A program made the translations under genes and the position numbers. A stretch of DNA of 64,000 nt from an uncultured Pseudomonadota bacterium (GTDB taxonomy: Bacteria; Pseudomonadota; Gammaproteobacteria; Burkholderiales; JALYOK01): positions 62,001-126,000 of the forward strand of contig CADEHE010000002.1 in NCBI GenBank assembly GCA_902826775.1, written 5' to 3'. The notes below the pieces were generated by a model. That model saw only the letters and a program-made list of their open reading frames with translations. It searched no databases and was not told the DNA's origin. How positions within the stretch are numbered: position 1 is the stretch's first letter; each line of letters starts with the position of its first letter. Of the stretch, positions 9,349-19,023 are shown in pieces.

Positions 9349-11016
9349 ATGAAAAAGGAACTCTGGCTGAAACACTACGCTGCGGGTGTACCAGCCGAGG
9401 CGGATGTACACGCCTTTGCGTCTGTGCGACACATGTTCGAATCGGCGGTTGCTCGCTATGGATCTCAGGCAGCGTTCACTAGCATGGGCACCACGCTGAC
9501 CTACGACGACGTCGAACGCCTGAGCCGCGACTTCGCCGGCTACTTGCAGCATGATCTTGGCATGGTCCGAGGCGAACGCGTTGCGCTTATGCTGCCCAAC
9601 GTACTGCAGTACCCGATCGCTTTGTTCGGCGCCTTTCTTGCCGGGCTGACCGTCGTCAACGTCAATCCACAGTACACGGCGCGCGAGCTGCAGCGTCAGC
9701 TGCTCGATTCCGGTACGCAAGCGATCATCGTCCTGGAAAACTTTGCGCATACCGTGCAGGAAGTGGTGGCTGCCTGCGGCGTTAAGATCGTGATTACCAC
9801 TCGTCTCGGAGACCTGTTGGTCTCCCCGAGGTCATGGATAACCAACTTCGTCGTGCAGCACATTAAGCATCTCGTTCCCCCCTGGTCCATCGACAAGGCC
9901 GTGCGCTTCTCCGATATCCTAGCCAGCCGCTGTAGCCACGAGTTGCGAACGGTCGAACTTGGGGGCGAGGACATCGCCTTCCTGCAGTATACGAGCGGCA
10001 CGACCGGCGCGCCCAAGGGCGCGGTGCTAACACACGCCAATGTTGTAGCCAACATTCGCCAGAACAACTTATGGTCAGGGCGGCACGTGGTCGAAGGAAA
10101 GGAAGTCGTCGTAACGCCGCTGCCGCTCTATCACGTCTTGGCCCTGCTGGTAAACCTTCTAAGCTACTTTAACTTTGGCGCTCACAACATCCTTATCACT
10201 GACCCACGCGACATTCACGGTCTGGTAAGCGTGCTGCGGCGCAGCCGGTTCAGTGTCATCACCGGAGTCAACACGCTGTACCGCGCCTTGCTCGAGGATC
10301 GCGATTTCAAAAACGCCGACGTAACGCACCTCAAGAGTGCGGTGGCCGGCGGCGCGGCGGTGCAGCCCGGGGTAGCCGAGCGCTGGAAGGCGGCGACTGG
10401 CGTCGCGATCGTCGAAGGCTACGGGCTGACCGAAACCGGTGTGCTGGCTTGTCAGCCGCTCGATAGCAGCCACTGGACTCCCGACGTGGGCCTACCGTAT
10501 CCGTCCACCGAGATCAGCATTCGCGACGAAGCCGGTGCCGAACTGCCATTGGGCGAAATCGGCGAAATCTGTGCGCGCGGCCCGCAGGTCATGAAGACCT
10601 ATTGGCAGTGGCCGGAGGAAACGGCCAGAGCTTTCACGCGCGACGGTTGGTTCCGCACGGGCGATCTCGGAAGAATGGATTCGAGCGGCCGCCTGAAGTT
10701 GGTTGACCGTAAGAAAGACATGATCGTCGTTTCGGGCTTCAAGGTCTATCCTACGGAGGTCGAGGATGTGGTCAAGGCACTGCCTGGTGTCGACGATGCC
10801 GCGGTAGTGGGCGTGCCCGACGCACTGTCGGGCGAAGCAGTGAAGCTGCTGGTGGTGAGCAAGGATCCCGGACTTCTATCCGACTCGATCCTGGCTCACT
10901 GCCGTGCCAATCTCACCGCGTATAAGTGCCCGAAACACGTCGAATTCCGGACGCAGTTACCCAAGACGCCAATCGGCAAGGTGCTGCGAAGGTCTTTGCG
11001 CGAGACTTCCGCTTAG
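9349..11016 (+). CDS. fadD: Long-chain fatty-acid-CoA ligase
   Basis: 555 residues from the ATG at 9349; a longer frame to 9307 exists but the homology begins at MKKELW. ANL-superfamily adenylating enzyme that activates fatty acids to acyl-CoA through an acyl-AMP intermediate. The AMP-binding P-loop TSGTTGAPKG is at about 215-224. EGYGLTETG (adenine binding), GWFRTGDLG and the FadD motif DRKKDMIVVSGFKVYPTEVE are present, with the catalytic lysine near the C-terminus in TPIGKVLRR. Length agrees with E. coli FadD (561). It is transcribed divergently from the amylase with about 120 bases between. No beta-oxidation gene is adjacent. Confidence 0.88.
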   Translation: MKKELWLKHYAAGVPAEADVHAFASVRHMFESAVARYGSQAAFTSMGTTLTYDDVERLSRDFAGYLQHDLGMVRGERVALMLPNVLQYPIALFGAFLAGLTVVNVNPQYTARELQRQLLDSGTQAIIVLENFAHTVQEVVAACGVKIVITTRLGDLLVSPRSWITNFVVQHIKHLVPPWSIDKAVRFSDILASRCSHELRTVELGGEDIAFLQYTSGTTGAPKGAVLTHANVVANIRQNNLWSGRHVVEGKEVVVTPLPLYHVLALLVNLLSYFNFGAHNILITDPRDIHGLVSVLRRSRFSVITGVNTLYRALLEDRDFKNADVTHLKSAVAGGAAVQPGVAERWKAATGVAIVEGYGLTETGVLACQPLDSSHWTPDVGLPYPSTEISIRDEAGAELPLGEIGEICARGPQVMKTYWQWPEETARAFTRDGWFRTGDLGRMDSSGRLKLVDRKKDMIVVSGFKVYPTEVEDVVKALPGVDDAAVVGVPDALSGEAVKLLVVSKDPGLLSDSILAHCRANLTAYKCPKHVEFRTQLPKTPIGKVLRRSLRETSA

Positions 11017-11083
11017 ACGCTGGATGCGCGCGTAGCCAACGGGGTTGGTCGATGCGCCTGCACGTTGCAGGCACTGCGGCCGA

Positions 11084-11386
11084 TCAACCCGGCAGGGCTT
11101 CCCCTATGCGCACCCAGGCACCCCGATCTTGGCAGTGCAGCACTTCGTCGCCACTGCGCACATAGGTGCTGATCGGATAGGCGACGTCGTTGAAATAACA
11201 GCACGGGGCTTCCAGTTCCATGCCCAGAGAAAGTTCCTCGTATTCATCAATGATCGGGGACGTCTTTAGCTCGGGATCAGGCGCACCGACCTGAGAGAGA
11301 TGATCTGACGTAAGCAGAACCGCACACAGATCTAAGCATACTGGCTGTTCTCGCGCGAGTCTTTGATCCAGATCAGCCGCAACCAT
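11084..11386 (-). CDS. Small protein resembling DUF1496
   Basis: 100 residues. The C-terminal half carries the pattern CCYFNDVAY...G..VLHC...G.WVRI, which resembles the short DUF1496 domain (CyYnGkaYS...G...L.C..G.W). The N-terminal 40 residues are not conserved-looking, so the real start may be internal, for example near the methionine at position 56. No signal peptide is evident in the long version. It lies between fadD and a deletion scar and has no obvious partner. Confidence 0.5.
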   Translation of the reverse strand: MVAADLDQRLAREQPVCLDLCAVLLTSDHLSQVGAPDPELKTSPIIDEYEELSLGMELEAPCCYFNDVAYPISTYVRSGDEVLHCQDRGAWVRIGEALPG

Positions 11387-11489
11387 TCAGGAGGTTCTTG
11401 CGCCGCATGCTCCATGTTCGAAGCGAGCGTTCGGATAGTTGGTCTCGAACAAGCGGCACTAGTTTTGCGGAAGATGAAGCTTGTGCCCA

Positions 11490-11666
11490 CCGGGGAAGCG
11501 CGCTCGCCTCGCCTACGTCTGTGGAACGCTCGGTGTGCTGATTGGGGCGGATCTGCTGCGCCTCAGCGACGTGCGCAAAATGGGTGAACCGATCGCCTCC
11601 ATCGGCGGCGCCGGTACGTTCGACGGGATATTCATCACCGGCATCATTGCCGTTTTGCTGGCATAG
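11490..11666 (+). pseudogene. C-terminal fragment of a DUF1614 membrane protein
   Basis: About 58 codons ending at a natural stop encode a stretch that includes RLAYVCGTLGVLIGADLL and GEPIASIGGAGTFDGIF. This strongly resembles the last 50-60 residues of DUF1614 family membrane proteins. The rest of the gene is absent: upstream in this frame there is a stop and no further homology. It faces a truncated serine-hydrolase head on the other strand, consistent with one deletion that removed parts of two genes. Confidence 0.6.
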
Positions 11667-11737
11667 CGGCGTCGAGTGCGATCGTGACCACAACCGCCAG
11701 CGCTCACCGCAATAGCGCCGTTCGCCTTGGTTGCGCT

Positions 11738-11920
11738 TTCGGGGAAGCGAAAGGGCGCTGGCACTGCGCTCAGGCCACGCCGGGGAAAGATACGGTAGTC
11801 AGCAATGCCGGAAAAGTTGTAGACGATGATTCGGTATACCGTACCCGGTCCAGCGACCAGGGCCCACCCTATCGCAGCCACGGCCACCACGCACAGTAAG
11901 AGCGTGAAGTAGCGCAGCAT
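11738..11920 (-). pseudogene. N-terminal fragment of a serine hydrolase (class C beta-lactamase-like)
   Basis: From the ATG at 11920 (alternative 11950) the frame encodes a membrane/signal segment and then GPGTVYRIIVYNFSGIADY and RIFPRR. This is the characteristic start of a group of periplasmic serine hydrolases of the beta-lactamase superfamily. After about residue 61 the homology stops and the frame runs into unrelated sequence, so the SxxK active-site part is missing. The fragment converges on a DUF1614 tail 70 bases away. Confidence 0.55.
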
Positions 11921-12187
11921 TCTGCGATTGTTTGCTTGCGTGAACGACATCAGCGTTTGTGAAGGCGCGCGTGAAAAGCGCGCTGTGGGCGCAACCCGCC
12001 AAGTCCTTGAGTGAGCATTTCTCAAGTGAGGGCAGACCATCATTCTTTCGCGGCCGCTCAGGTAACCAACAACGAGTACGCTGGCGGCAAGCCAGCGAAA
12101 CCCTTTCGAAATCGCTCTCATCTTTGCGTTCTTTGGAGTTTGGAGTTGCATAGCCGGCGAATGCATCTTGATGTTCGTCACCGCCGG

Positions 12188-13147
12188 TCAAGTGTGCACA
12201 CCGTCAGCGCAACGCAGCAGCGCGTGGATGTGCGCTAATCGCGCCAGAGCCGCGGCACGTCCGGCGGCGATCGCCTCCTCGCCGCGGTAGAACTCCAGCG
12301 GTCCGATGCGGCGCACCTCAGGCACCAGCATCAGCTCCGGTGCGTGCAGTTGCATGCGCAGATCCATCAGTTGCGCGGTCGTGATATCCATGACTCGATC
12401 CAGCACGCGGCGCGCGCCCCAGGCAGGCTTTTTGCCGTCGCGAGGATCGTTGAATTGTCCCTGCAGCCACTGGCGCAGCGGTTCGGCTTGTTTTATCCAC
12501 GGCTGCTCCAGCAGTTGCCGGCCGCGCGTGCGCCACAGAGTGGAGGCCGGTACCTGCCATTCCTGCCTGAAGCTCAGCGCGCCCGTGTTCACCGCAACCG
12601 CCAGAACCGGCCCGCCGAAATGTGTGCGCGCTACGTCGAACGGCACCGGATTGACGACGCTGCCATCGACCAACAGGCGCCCGTCCAGGGCATACGGCGC
12701 AAGCATCGCCGGCATGGACAGGCTGGCGCGCACGGCATCGATGAGCGAGCCGCGGTCGAGCACCACTTGTTGGCCGGTTTCGAGATCCGCTGCCACCGCC
12801 GCAAAGCCTATTGTCAATTCCTCAATGACGCGCTCGGCTCCCAAGCCGCTGCTTAGAAACCGCACGATATTCTTGCCGGATGCGATGCCCCCTGTGGGGA
12901 GATCAGGCATAAAGAGCTGCAATGTGCGCTTCCAATCAAGTGATGTCGCCAGTGCGACGAGCTCCTCGCTCGGCATCCCGATCGCGAGAAACGCGCCGAT
13001 CTCCGCGCCGACGCTCGTGCCGGTGACAGCGCGCACCGGGATGCCTGCTTCCTCCAGCACCTGCAGTACGCCGATATGCGCCAGACCCTTGGCGCCGCCC
13101 CCGCCGAGCGCCAGCACCAATCCGGGCGGCTGCGTCGCGTTATTCAT
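12188..13147 (-). CDS. Patatin-like phospholipase (RssA/NTE-type)
   Basis: 319 residues of compact bacterial patatin type. It has the oxyanion loop GGGGAKG (15-21), nucleophile motif GTSVG with Ser45, and the catalytic Asp161 in LLVDGSVVNPVPF. The Ser-Asp dyad is therefore complete. Expected role is hydrolysis of lysophospholipid or acyl esters on the cytoplasmic side; there is no signal peptide. It is transcribed away from the L,D-transpeptidase gene. Sequence similarity to the large membrane-anchored patatin at 3504 is limited to the motifs. Confidence 0.85.
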   Translation of the reverse strand: MNNATQPPGLVLALGGGGAKGLAHIGVLQVLEEAGIPVRAVTGTSVGAEIGAFLAIGMPSEELVALATSLDWKRTLQLFMPDLPTGGIASGKNIVRFLSSGLGAERVIEELTIGFAAVAADLETGQQVVLDRGSLIDAVRASLSMPAMLAPYALDGRLLVDGSVVNPVPFDVARTHFGGPVLAVAVNTGALSFRQEWQVPASTLWRTRGRQLLEQPWIKQAEPLRQWLQGQFNDPRDGKKPAWGARRVLDRVMDITTAQLMDLRMQLHAPELMLVPEVRRIGPLEFYRGEEAIAAGRAAALARLAHIHALLRCADGVHT

Positions 13148-13468
13148 GGATCAAGTTGGTGCCAGCGGCCGCAGGGAAACGAGGAGCGCGATACCGACCG
13201 CCAGCAGCGATCACGGCAGCAGAGCCGCCAGCGCAAGGTTGGCGCAGAGAATCCATCAGTAGCGTGAACAGCGTCTTGCCGAGTGTTCATGGCGCTCTCC
13301 GGGTGCGTCACCCTCAGAATTTTGCCCGGAACTCGAGTTTGCCGTTCAAATCGACAGCCTCCTTCGTCGCATTGAATCTTCATAATGTGCCCATGATGCG
13401 CGGGGCGCGCGCCAGCGAATTGATCAATGTCAAACGGTTGAGCATGGGCTCAGCTAACATTGCGCCGC
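13148..13468. other. Intergenic region between divergent genes
   Basis: About 320 bases separating the patatin gene and the L,D-transpeptidase gene. It must contain both promoters. I see no convincing gene, RNA or repeat in it. Confidence 0.5.
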
Positions 13469-14386
13469 ATGTACGTCGCTGACCATGTTGGCAGGGACTT
13501 TCGCGCCTCCGGCGCTTGCTGCGCTCTCGGCCGTGCCGTTATCAGCCTCGCCCTGTTTGCCGTGCTGCAGTGTCATGCCGCGGAGGTAGTCGGCGGCGAG
13601 TTCCGCTATCTCATACAACCCGGCGACTATCTGGCCAAAATAGCGGCGCGTTTCGGCGTCTCCGAGCAAGTGCTTGCACGCGATAACGGGATCGAGACGC
13701 CCGATCTGATTTTCGCCGGCAAGGAGTTGGCGATCGACAACCGCCATCTGATTCCCGCGCGCCGCAAGAACGGCATCGTGCTGAACGTAGTGCAGCGTCT
13801 GTTGTTTCTGTTTGAAAGTGGTGAGCTGCGTGCCCACTATCCCGTAGGTTTAGGTCGGCCGGACTGGCCAACCCCACTGGGACGATTTCGCATCGCGAGC
13901 AAGGAGCAAGACAAAGATTGGTGCGTGCCGCCTTCGATCCAGGAAGAGATGCGCGCCCAAGGCCAGCCTGTTCTGGAAATCGTCCCGCCCGGACCGGACA
14001 ATCCGCTCGGTGCGCATTGGCTGGGTTTGGATCGCGGGGCAATAGGCTTTCACGGCACCATTGCCCCTGCAAGTGTCTATCACTACCGCAGTCACGGCTG
14101 CATTCGGCTGCATCCGGACGATGCAGCGGCGCTGTACGAGCGCGTCGAGGTCGGCACACGCGTGGATATCGTCTATGAGCCAGTGTTGCTTGGCCTCGCT
14201 GCCGATGGAGCGATATTGGCGGAAGTGAATGAAGATATCTATGCGCGCGGCTACGACTTATCCGAATCGCTGCGGCGCATGATCGAACAGCGCGGGTGGG
14301 GCGCGAAGATCGATTGGGCGCAGGTTGAAGAAGTAGCGCGCTTGCGTGACGGCATCGCGCGAAGGATCGATTCGAGCGCACGCTGA
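13469..14386 (+). CDS. LysM-domain L,D-transpeptidase (ErfK/YbiS/YkuD family)
   Basis: 305 residues from the ATG at 13469 (a TTG three codons earlier is less likely). Signal peptide to about residue 37, a LysM peptidoglycan-binding domain at about 45-92 and a YkuD catalytic domain at about 103-235. The active site is intact: FHGT (His195) and SHGCIRL (Ser208-His209-Gly210-Cys211, with Cys211 as nucleophile). The family makes 3-3 peptidoglycan crosslinks or attaches lipoprotein to peptidoglycan in the periplasm. It is the last clearly chromosomal gene before the mobile element. Confidence 0.88.
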   Translation: MYVADHVGRDFRASGACCALGRAVISLALFAVLQCHAAEVVGGEFRYLIQPGDYLAKIAARFGVSEQVLARDNGIETPDLIFAGKELAIDNRHLIPARRKNGIVLNVVQRLLFLFESGELRAHYPVGLGRPDWPTPLGRFRIASKEQDKDWCVPPSIQEEMRAQGQPVLEIVPPGPDNPLGAHWLGLDRGAIGFHGTIAPASVYHYRSHGCIRLHPDDAAALYERVEVGTRVDIVYEPVLLGLAADGAILAEVNEDIYARGYDLSESLRRMIEQRGWGAKIDWAQVEEVARLRDGIARRIDSSAR

Positions 14387-14837
14387 CCAGCACACAAGCA
14401 TATGTATCAGTCCGGCATTAAGAACTGTAGCGCATTCAGAACGCATACTGTCAACTCTGGCGGAAAACGCCCGCGTCTGCTGCGGTATGCGGCTGCTGCA
14501 CTGGTCGGCGCGCAGGCAACGAGCGCCGCAGCGCCGCGGTCGGCTGCAGCGGTTGAAGAGCAACAGTTTAGGGAATCGCGCGGCAGCAACGGGGGGGTTG
14601 ATTGAGTTCGGGCGCTAATGCTTGAACGTCAGCACCGCCCCGAAACTGCTCCACGCGTTTTGTCGTAAATGCCGGGAGCCGACTCATGCGCTGCACAACG
14701 CAATGTGCAGTTTCGGATCGTCAAGGCATGTAGGGATCGGCAACGCGTACTCGGTTCCCCTACCCTGCTTGATTCGTGATTACCAACAACCATTCTCCGC
14801 GAGGATGGCCGCGAGTGGCGCAACAAATTCGACCTCA
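14387..14837. other. Non-coding stretch at the presumed left end of the conjugative element
   Basis: About 450 bases between the L,D-transpeptidase and the relaxase gene, with no convincing gene. It contains a 10-bp inverted repeat (CCGAAACTGC 14640-14649, GCAGTTTCGG 14707-14716). The right arm lies in a 28-base sequence (14688-14715) that recurs at 26580-26607. The element boundary is probably in this stretch, but I could not find a tRNA-derived duplication. Confidence 0.45.
14640..14716. repeat. Imperfect hairpin with 10-bp arms; contains copy 1 of a 28-base direct repeat
   Basis: Arms CCGAAACTGC (14640-14649) and GCAGTTTCGG (14707-14716) are perfectly complementary with 57 bases between. 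Bases 14688-14715 match 26580-26607 at 24 of 28 positions in the same orientation. Together they flank the mobilisation/leading/SOS segment. Possible recombination site; function unknown. Confidence 0.45.
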
Positions 14838-17468
14838 TTAATCCCGCTGCATCCCCGTCAAACCACGCAAGCTATGCTCGTGCTCCTGGACACGTGAACC
14901 TACTTTCGAGGCACCCCGAACGAGATCAAGCGCCGCGCTTTTCTCTTCATGCCGCAGCACTGCCGCTGGCAGCTTGGATTTATCGTTGGTGTAGATCTTC
15001 GCTTCATGCCGGGCACGACTGATTTGAACATAGTACGACGCGTCGTTAGTGGCGATGGTGCGCGTATCGAGGTCGGCCAGCACGCGATCTACCGTAGCGC
15101 CCTGCGAGCCGTGCGTGGTAGTGGCGTAGCCGTAATCGATGGTGTGCGCGGCATCGAGAGCCATTCTCAGTTCTGCCCCGTTATTGCGACGCACGATCAG
15201 CTCGCGTCGTAGCGGGTCGATCTGCTTCACTTCTGCCAACTCGCGATTCTTGTACCCCAAAGTTCGATTGCCTTGCGTGAACTGGAGGCGTTCGCCAGGG
15301 CGCACGCGAATGGTTCGCTCTTCGTAGGCTATGAAGCGCGGATGGCGTGCGGGCTGCCATTCGACGATGTTGCCGTCATCGTGGCGCAGTTTGACGTGAT
15401 CGAGCGCCCTGCCCTCGACCTGCAGGCGCTGCCCGCGCTCGATCTTTAGGCTCGGGTAATCGCGTAGCGCTTCGACCACCATGCCGCGGTGATAGTGGCG
15501 CACGAGCTTGATCTGCGCTTGTGTATAGTCGATCCGCCGCAGCGTCTGGATCGGCTCTCCGGTCTCGCCTCGCCCGAGCTCGGTGCGGATCGCTTGGTTC
15601 AGTGCATCGCGTGCCTCATTCGTCCCGGTGATCACCAGCGTGTCTTTGCGCTGCTCTACCGGCAGCGCGGCAAACTCTTGCGCGATGTGCCGGTAGCGAG
15701 ACCCATCGTCGGCAATCTCCACGGTTTGCGGCTGCATCCGCGCGATCGATTCGAGGATATTTCCTTGGCTTGCCGCTCGTACCGCTTCAAGCAACCGTGG
15801 CTCTTTCTGCCGCTGGATTTCCTCCATCAGCGCAAACTCGGCGCCGTGTTCATACAGTTGACCGAACGGGCGCCCTGCTTCCACGGCTTTGAGCTGGCGC
15901 TCGTCGCCGATCACCACCACTTTGGCGTTGCTGCGCTGCGCGCTCCGGAGAACGTCGCGCATCGACAGCGTCGGCACCATGCCGGCCTCATCCATGACTA
16001 GCACGGTCTTGTCGTCGATCCCTTTGTCCTGGGCAAGGGTAAAGCTGGCGATCGTTTGCGATTCGACCCCGGCCAGTGTTAGTTCCTGCACCGCCCGGCC
16101 GGATGGGCCGAGCCCCAGAACACGAAAGCTATTCGCTTCAGCGATTCGCTTTACTTCGGCCAACATGGTGGTCTTACCCGTACCGGCGCGGCCTTGCACA
16201 CCCACGACGCGGTCGCGGCTCGTCGTGATCAACGTCACGGCGCGTCGCTGGCCCTCGTTGAGGTTGGTTCGTTCCAGGTGCGTTGTTACTGCATGCTGCG
16301 AGGCGATCGGTGCGGTACGCTGGCGCCCGGCTTTTGCGATGCGTAAGATTTGGCGCTCCGCTCGCAACATCTCGCGGGTGGTCAGCTCGCCTTGGCGCTG
16401 CAGGGTCTCCCCTTCGCGTTCGCGTCGCGCCAAATCGCGCTGAATCTGCGGAAAGGTGACGAACCCCAGTCCAGCCGACATGGCGGTTTTGGCAACATCG
16501 TCTGTGCGCACCACGGCGGAGCGTTCAACCAGATGTTGGATAGCGTAATCCACGGCCTGTAATGGAGAATCGATCAGATGGGCTTGCGCGATCGTCTTGG
16601 CTTTGGTGATCGGCTGTGCATCGCGCTCGACGCCCAACGCTGCCGCTTGCTCGCGCCAGCGTTCGGCTAGCAACGCTCGATCGACTTGGCGCTTGGGTTT
16701 GCGGGTGGCGAGCGTTTCGCGATCAAGCTGTTTGTTGGTTGCGCTTTGCCGATCCAAGCCCCGCTCCTCCAGCGACGCCTCAATCTGCTTTGAGCGGGTG
16801 GAGAAGACTTCGATCTGCGCACGGGTGATATGACCGAGTTCAAACTCGCCATGCTTGCCACCGGTGCGCCGAATTTGGTAGCCGAGCGCCCTCACCTCTC
16901 GCGCCAGTTCGGCACGGTAAATGGTGGAGAGCAGCATCTTGTTGTGATACAGCGCGCGGTTATTGATCGCGCGCCAATCGCCGTTCGCCTTCTTGGTCAG
17001 GTTGATGACGACGTTGTGGGTATGCAGCTGCGGATCGAGTTCGCGGCTGGTGGCGTGCGTCCAGCTGGCGATCAAGAGCTTGCCAGTGGTTTCACCGTCG
17101 CGGGTGGCCGCCAGAATTTCGGCGTGTTTCAGCGCCACCGCCACCGAGCGCTCATGCGCCGCGATGAGGCGCGCATCGCCCATAGCGAGGGCTTGGATCG
17201 ACACCGACTTCGGCGCGCTAAAGGTAAGGTCGGTGCCACCACGACGTCCGGCGCCGCCGTGATGAATGTGTGTGCCGTCCGGCAGTAGGCCGGCGAGCAT
17301 GGCTTGGAAGTCTTCGCGTTTGACCTCGCCCTCAAGCTTCAATTCCAACGCGAGCTGGCCTTGCCATTGGCTGGGCGCTTTGCCCTGCTTCGCCGTGTAA
17401 TAGTCGTCTTTGGCACTGTAGTAGTGTTCCGCCTGCCGCCCTGCTTTGACATTGGCGATCGACAGCAT
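14838..17468 (-). CDS. MobF-family conjugative relaxase/helicase (TrwC/TraI-like)
   Basis: 876 residues from MLSIANVKAG; a start five codons earlier is possible. The N-terminal relaxase domain has paired tyrosines (Tyr16-17, Tyr23-24) and the three-histidine metal motif (His138, His149, His151 in HTHNVV). The C-terminal half is a RecD-like superfamily 1 helicase with Walker A GRAGTGKT at about 426 and VMDEAGMVP. It nicks the T-strand at oriT, stays bound to its 5' end through a tyrosine, and unwinds the donor DNA. At under 900 residues it is of TrwC size, shorter than F TraI. It starts one base after the stop of the coupling-protein gene, in an accessory-coupling-relaxase order. Confidence 0.92.
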   Translation of the reverse strand: MLSIANVKAGRQAEHYYSAKDDYYTAKQGKAPSQWQGQLALELKLEGEVKREDFQAMLAGLLPDGTHIHHGGAGRRGGTDLTFSAPKSVSIQALAMGDARLIAAHERSVAVALKHAEILAATRDGETTGKLLIASWTHATSRELDPQLHTHNVVINLTKKANGDWRAINNRALYHNKMLLSTIYRAELAREVRALGYQIRRTGGKHGEFELGHITRAQIEVFSTRSKQIEASLEERGLDRQSATNKQLDRETLATRKPKRQVDRALLAERWREQAAALGVERDAQPITKAKTIAQAHLIDSPLQAVDYAIQHLVERSAVVRTDDVAKTAMSAGLGFVTFPQIQRDLARREREGETLQRQGELTTREMLRAERQILRIAKAGRQRTAPIASQHAVTTHLERTNLNEGQRRAVTLITTSRDRVVGVQGRAGTGKTTMLAEVKRIAEANSFRVLGLGPSGRAVQELTLAGVESQTIASFTLAQDKGIDDKTVLVMDEAGMVPTLSMRDVLRSAQRSNAKVVVIGDERQLKAVEAGRPFGQLYEHGAEFALMEEIQRQKEPRLLEAVRAASQGNILESIARMQPQTVEIADDGSRYRHIAQEFAALPVEQRKDTLVITGTNEARDALNQAIRTELGRGETGEPIQTLRRIDYTQAQIKLVRHYHRGMVVEALRDYPSLKIERGQRLQVEGRALDHVKLRHDDGNIVEWQPARHPRFIAYEERTIRVRPGERLQFTQGNRTLGYKNRELAEVKQIDPLRRELIVRRNNGAELRMALDAAHTIDYGYATTTHGSQGATVDRVLADLDTRTIATNDASYYVQISRARHEAKIYTNDKSKLPAAVLRHEEKSAALDLVRGASKVGSRVQEHEHSLRGLTGMQRD

Positions 17469-17469
17469 C

Positions 17470-19023
17470 TCACTGCTCCACAATCGCCCGGTTGCGCACC
17501 GGATAGCCTCGCGGCGTCAGCTTCACTTTGGCGATCGGGTAGTCGCCGGCGAGCTTGAGGTAGCCGGACAAGTCCGGCAGCTTGTGTATCTCGCTCGGCA
17601 TCACGGCGCGTTCGCGCACATGGCGCGTGCTGCGGGTGAGCGTGCGACCGCGTTCGCTGTTGTAGGAGCGCGACTTCTCGGTGCGCAGGTACTCGCGTTC
17701 TCCCAATCCGCGGCTGTACTCTTCCGCTGTCACCGGGTCGGTGTTCGGGATATTCAGCACCAGCAGGTTACGGAAACAGCTGCGCAGGACGGTGGCTTTG
17801 TCGCGGGTGTAAATGTCGTCCAGTTGGGCGGTGGATTGCAGTCCGCAGACGAAGCGCCCGCCGTGCTTGGCGCCTTTGGTGAGCCCGTCTTCCAAACTGC
17901 TCAGGCGTTCCATGCTGGCCAACTCGTCCAAGAAGAACCAGATCTTACGGTCCTCGTCGGGCGGCAGGCTGAGCAGTGAACTGACTAGCACATCGAACCA
18001 GGTCGAGATCAGCGGTCGCAGCGCCTCGGCCATGTCTTCGCGCCAGGTGAGGTAGAGACTGCCCTTGCCTTGCTGCAGCCAGCGCCGCAGCGAGAAGTCA
18101 CCCGGCTTGAGATGCTTGTGCGGGTTGAGGTAATTGGTCAGGATGAAACGCGTGCTTGATAGGGCTTTGTTGGCGCCTTTGTCGAAGAGACCGACGGCGG
18201 GGGTTTCTTCCAACAAACGCCCCAGTTCTTCAATGGTGGCCACGGTCAGCCAATGCAGTAGGTGAGCGGTGGTGTTCTTGTTCAGTAGCACGAGACGCTG
18301 CACCGTCTCGCTGAACAGCAACCGTGCGTAGCCGTGCCATTCGAAGTCCTGGGCACTGCGTGCATCCGGTATCACCGAGCGGGCATAGCGTTCGATGTCG
18401 TACGAGCGGTCAATTTCATTGAAGATCGACCAGCCCACTGAGCGGGTATCGAACGGATTGAGGATAGTGTCGCCTGTCTGTCCGAAGCGGGCGTAGTACG
18501 CGCCGTTGGGATCAGCCACCACTGCTCGGTCGCCGCGCGATAAGCAGGCGGCGAGCATTTCCGTGATGGTCACGCTCTTGCCGGACTGCGTTGTGCCGCC
18601 GATCAAGAAGTGCAAGCGCTCGATGCTCGACGGGATCGGTACGCCGGCTAGCGTTACATCATGAGGGTGATTTGGATTCCTGCTCGAGTTGGATAAGCCC
18701 CGGCGGGTATAGCGCGCTAGTTCGCCCTGTTCGATGAACTCGCTGCCGCGCACGAAGCCGCGCGTCGCACTGCGGGGGTTGCCGAAGCGGTAGGACAAGG
18801 CAGCGACCGATGCGGCAATGCCAATACCTAGGCCGAGGCTTGCAAACGTGATCGCTCGCAGGTTAGGCGCAGTGAACGCGACTGCCGCCGCGCGCAACAA
18901 GTTGTGCCCGACCGGTTTTTGCAGTTGAAATGCCTGTACGATCCATGCGCTCCAAATGACGATCGCCACTAGCGGCGCGATCGCCGCGCCGAAGCCGATG
19001 TGCTGCAGTAGACGTTTGCTCAT
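17470..19023 (-). CDS. Type IV coupling protein (TrwB/TraD-like)
   Basis: 517 residues. Two N-terminal membrane helices (about 15-34 and 55-78) are followed by a hexameric ATPase domain with Walker A GGTTQSGKS (142-150) and Walker B WFFLDEL. This protein links the relaxosome to the secretion channel and pumps DNA. It overlaps the accessory-protein gene by four bases (ATGA) and is followed after one base by the relaxase, so the three are one transcription unit. The matching channel (VirB2-11) lies 28 kb away on the other strand. Confidence 0.9.
   Translation of the reverse strand: MSKRLLQHIGFGAAIAPLVAIVIWSAWIVQAFQLQKPVGHNLLRAAAVAFTAPNLRAITFASLGLGIGIAASVAALSYRFGNPRSATRGFVRGSEFIEQGELARYTRRGLSNSSRNPNHPHDVTLAGVPIPSSIERLHFLIGGTTQSGKSVTITEMLAACLSRGDRAVVADPNGAYYARFGQTGDTILNPFDTRSVGWSIFNEIDRSYDIERYARSVIPDARSAQDFEWHGYARLLFSETVQRLVLLNKNTTAHLLHWLTVATIEELGRLLEETPAVGLFDKGANKALSSTRFILTNYLNPHKHLKPGDFSLRRWLQQGKGSLYLTWREDMAEALRPLISTWFDVLVSSLLSLPPDEDRKIWFFLDELASMERLSSLEDGLTKGAKHGGRFVCGLQSTAQLDDIYTRDKATVLRSCFRNLLVLNIPNTDPVTAEEYSRGLGEREYLRTEKSRSYNSERGRTLTRSTRHVRERAVMPSEIHKLPDLSGYLKLAGDYPIAKVKLTPRGYPVRNRAIVEQ

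Noticed and set aside
11513..12181. A 222-codon minus-strand frame read as one protein
   Set aside because: Only the internal 61 codons resemble a known family; both ends are unrelated sequence overlapping a fragment on the other strand, so I list only the fragment.
14594..14618. Sequence near the left end that loosely resembles the 3' end of the tRNA-Arg gene (GTT.GATT..GTTCGGG)
   Set aside because: The match is broken by gaps and mismatches and is no better than chance; a real attL should show 15 or more identical bases.
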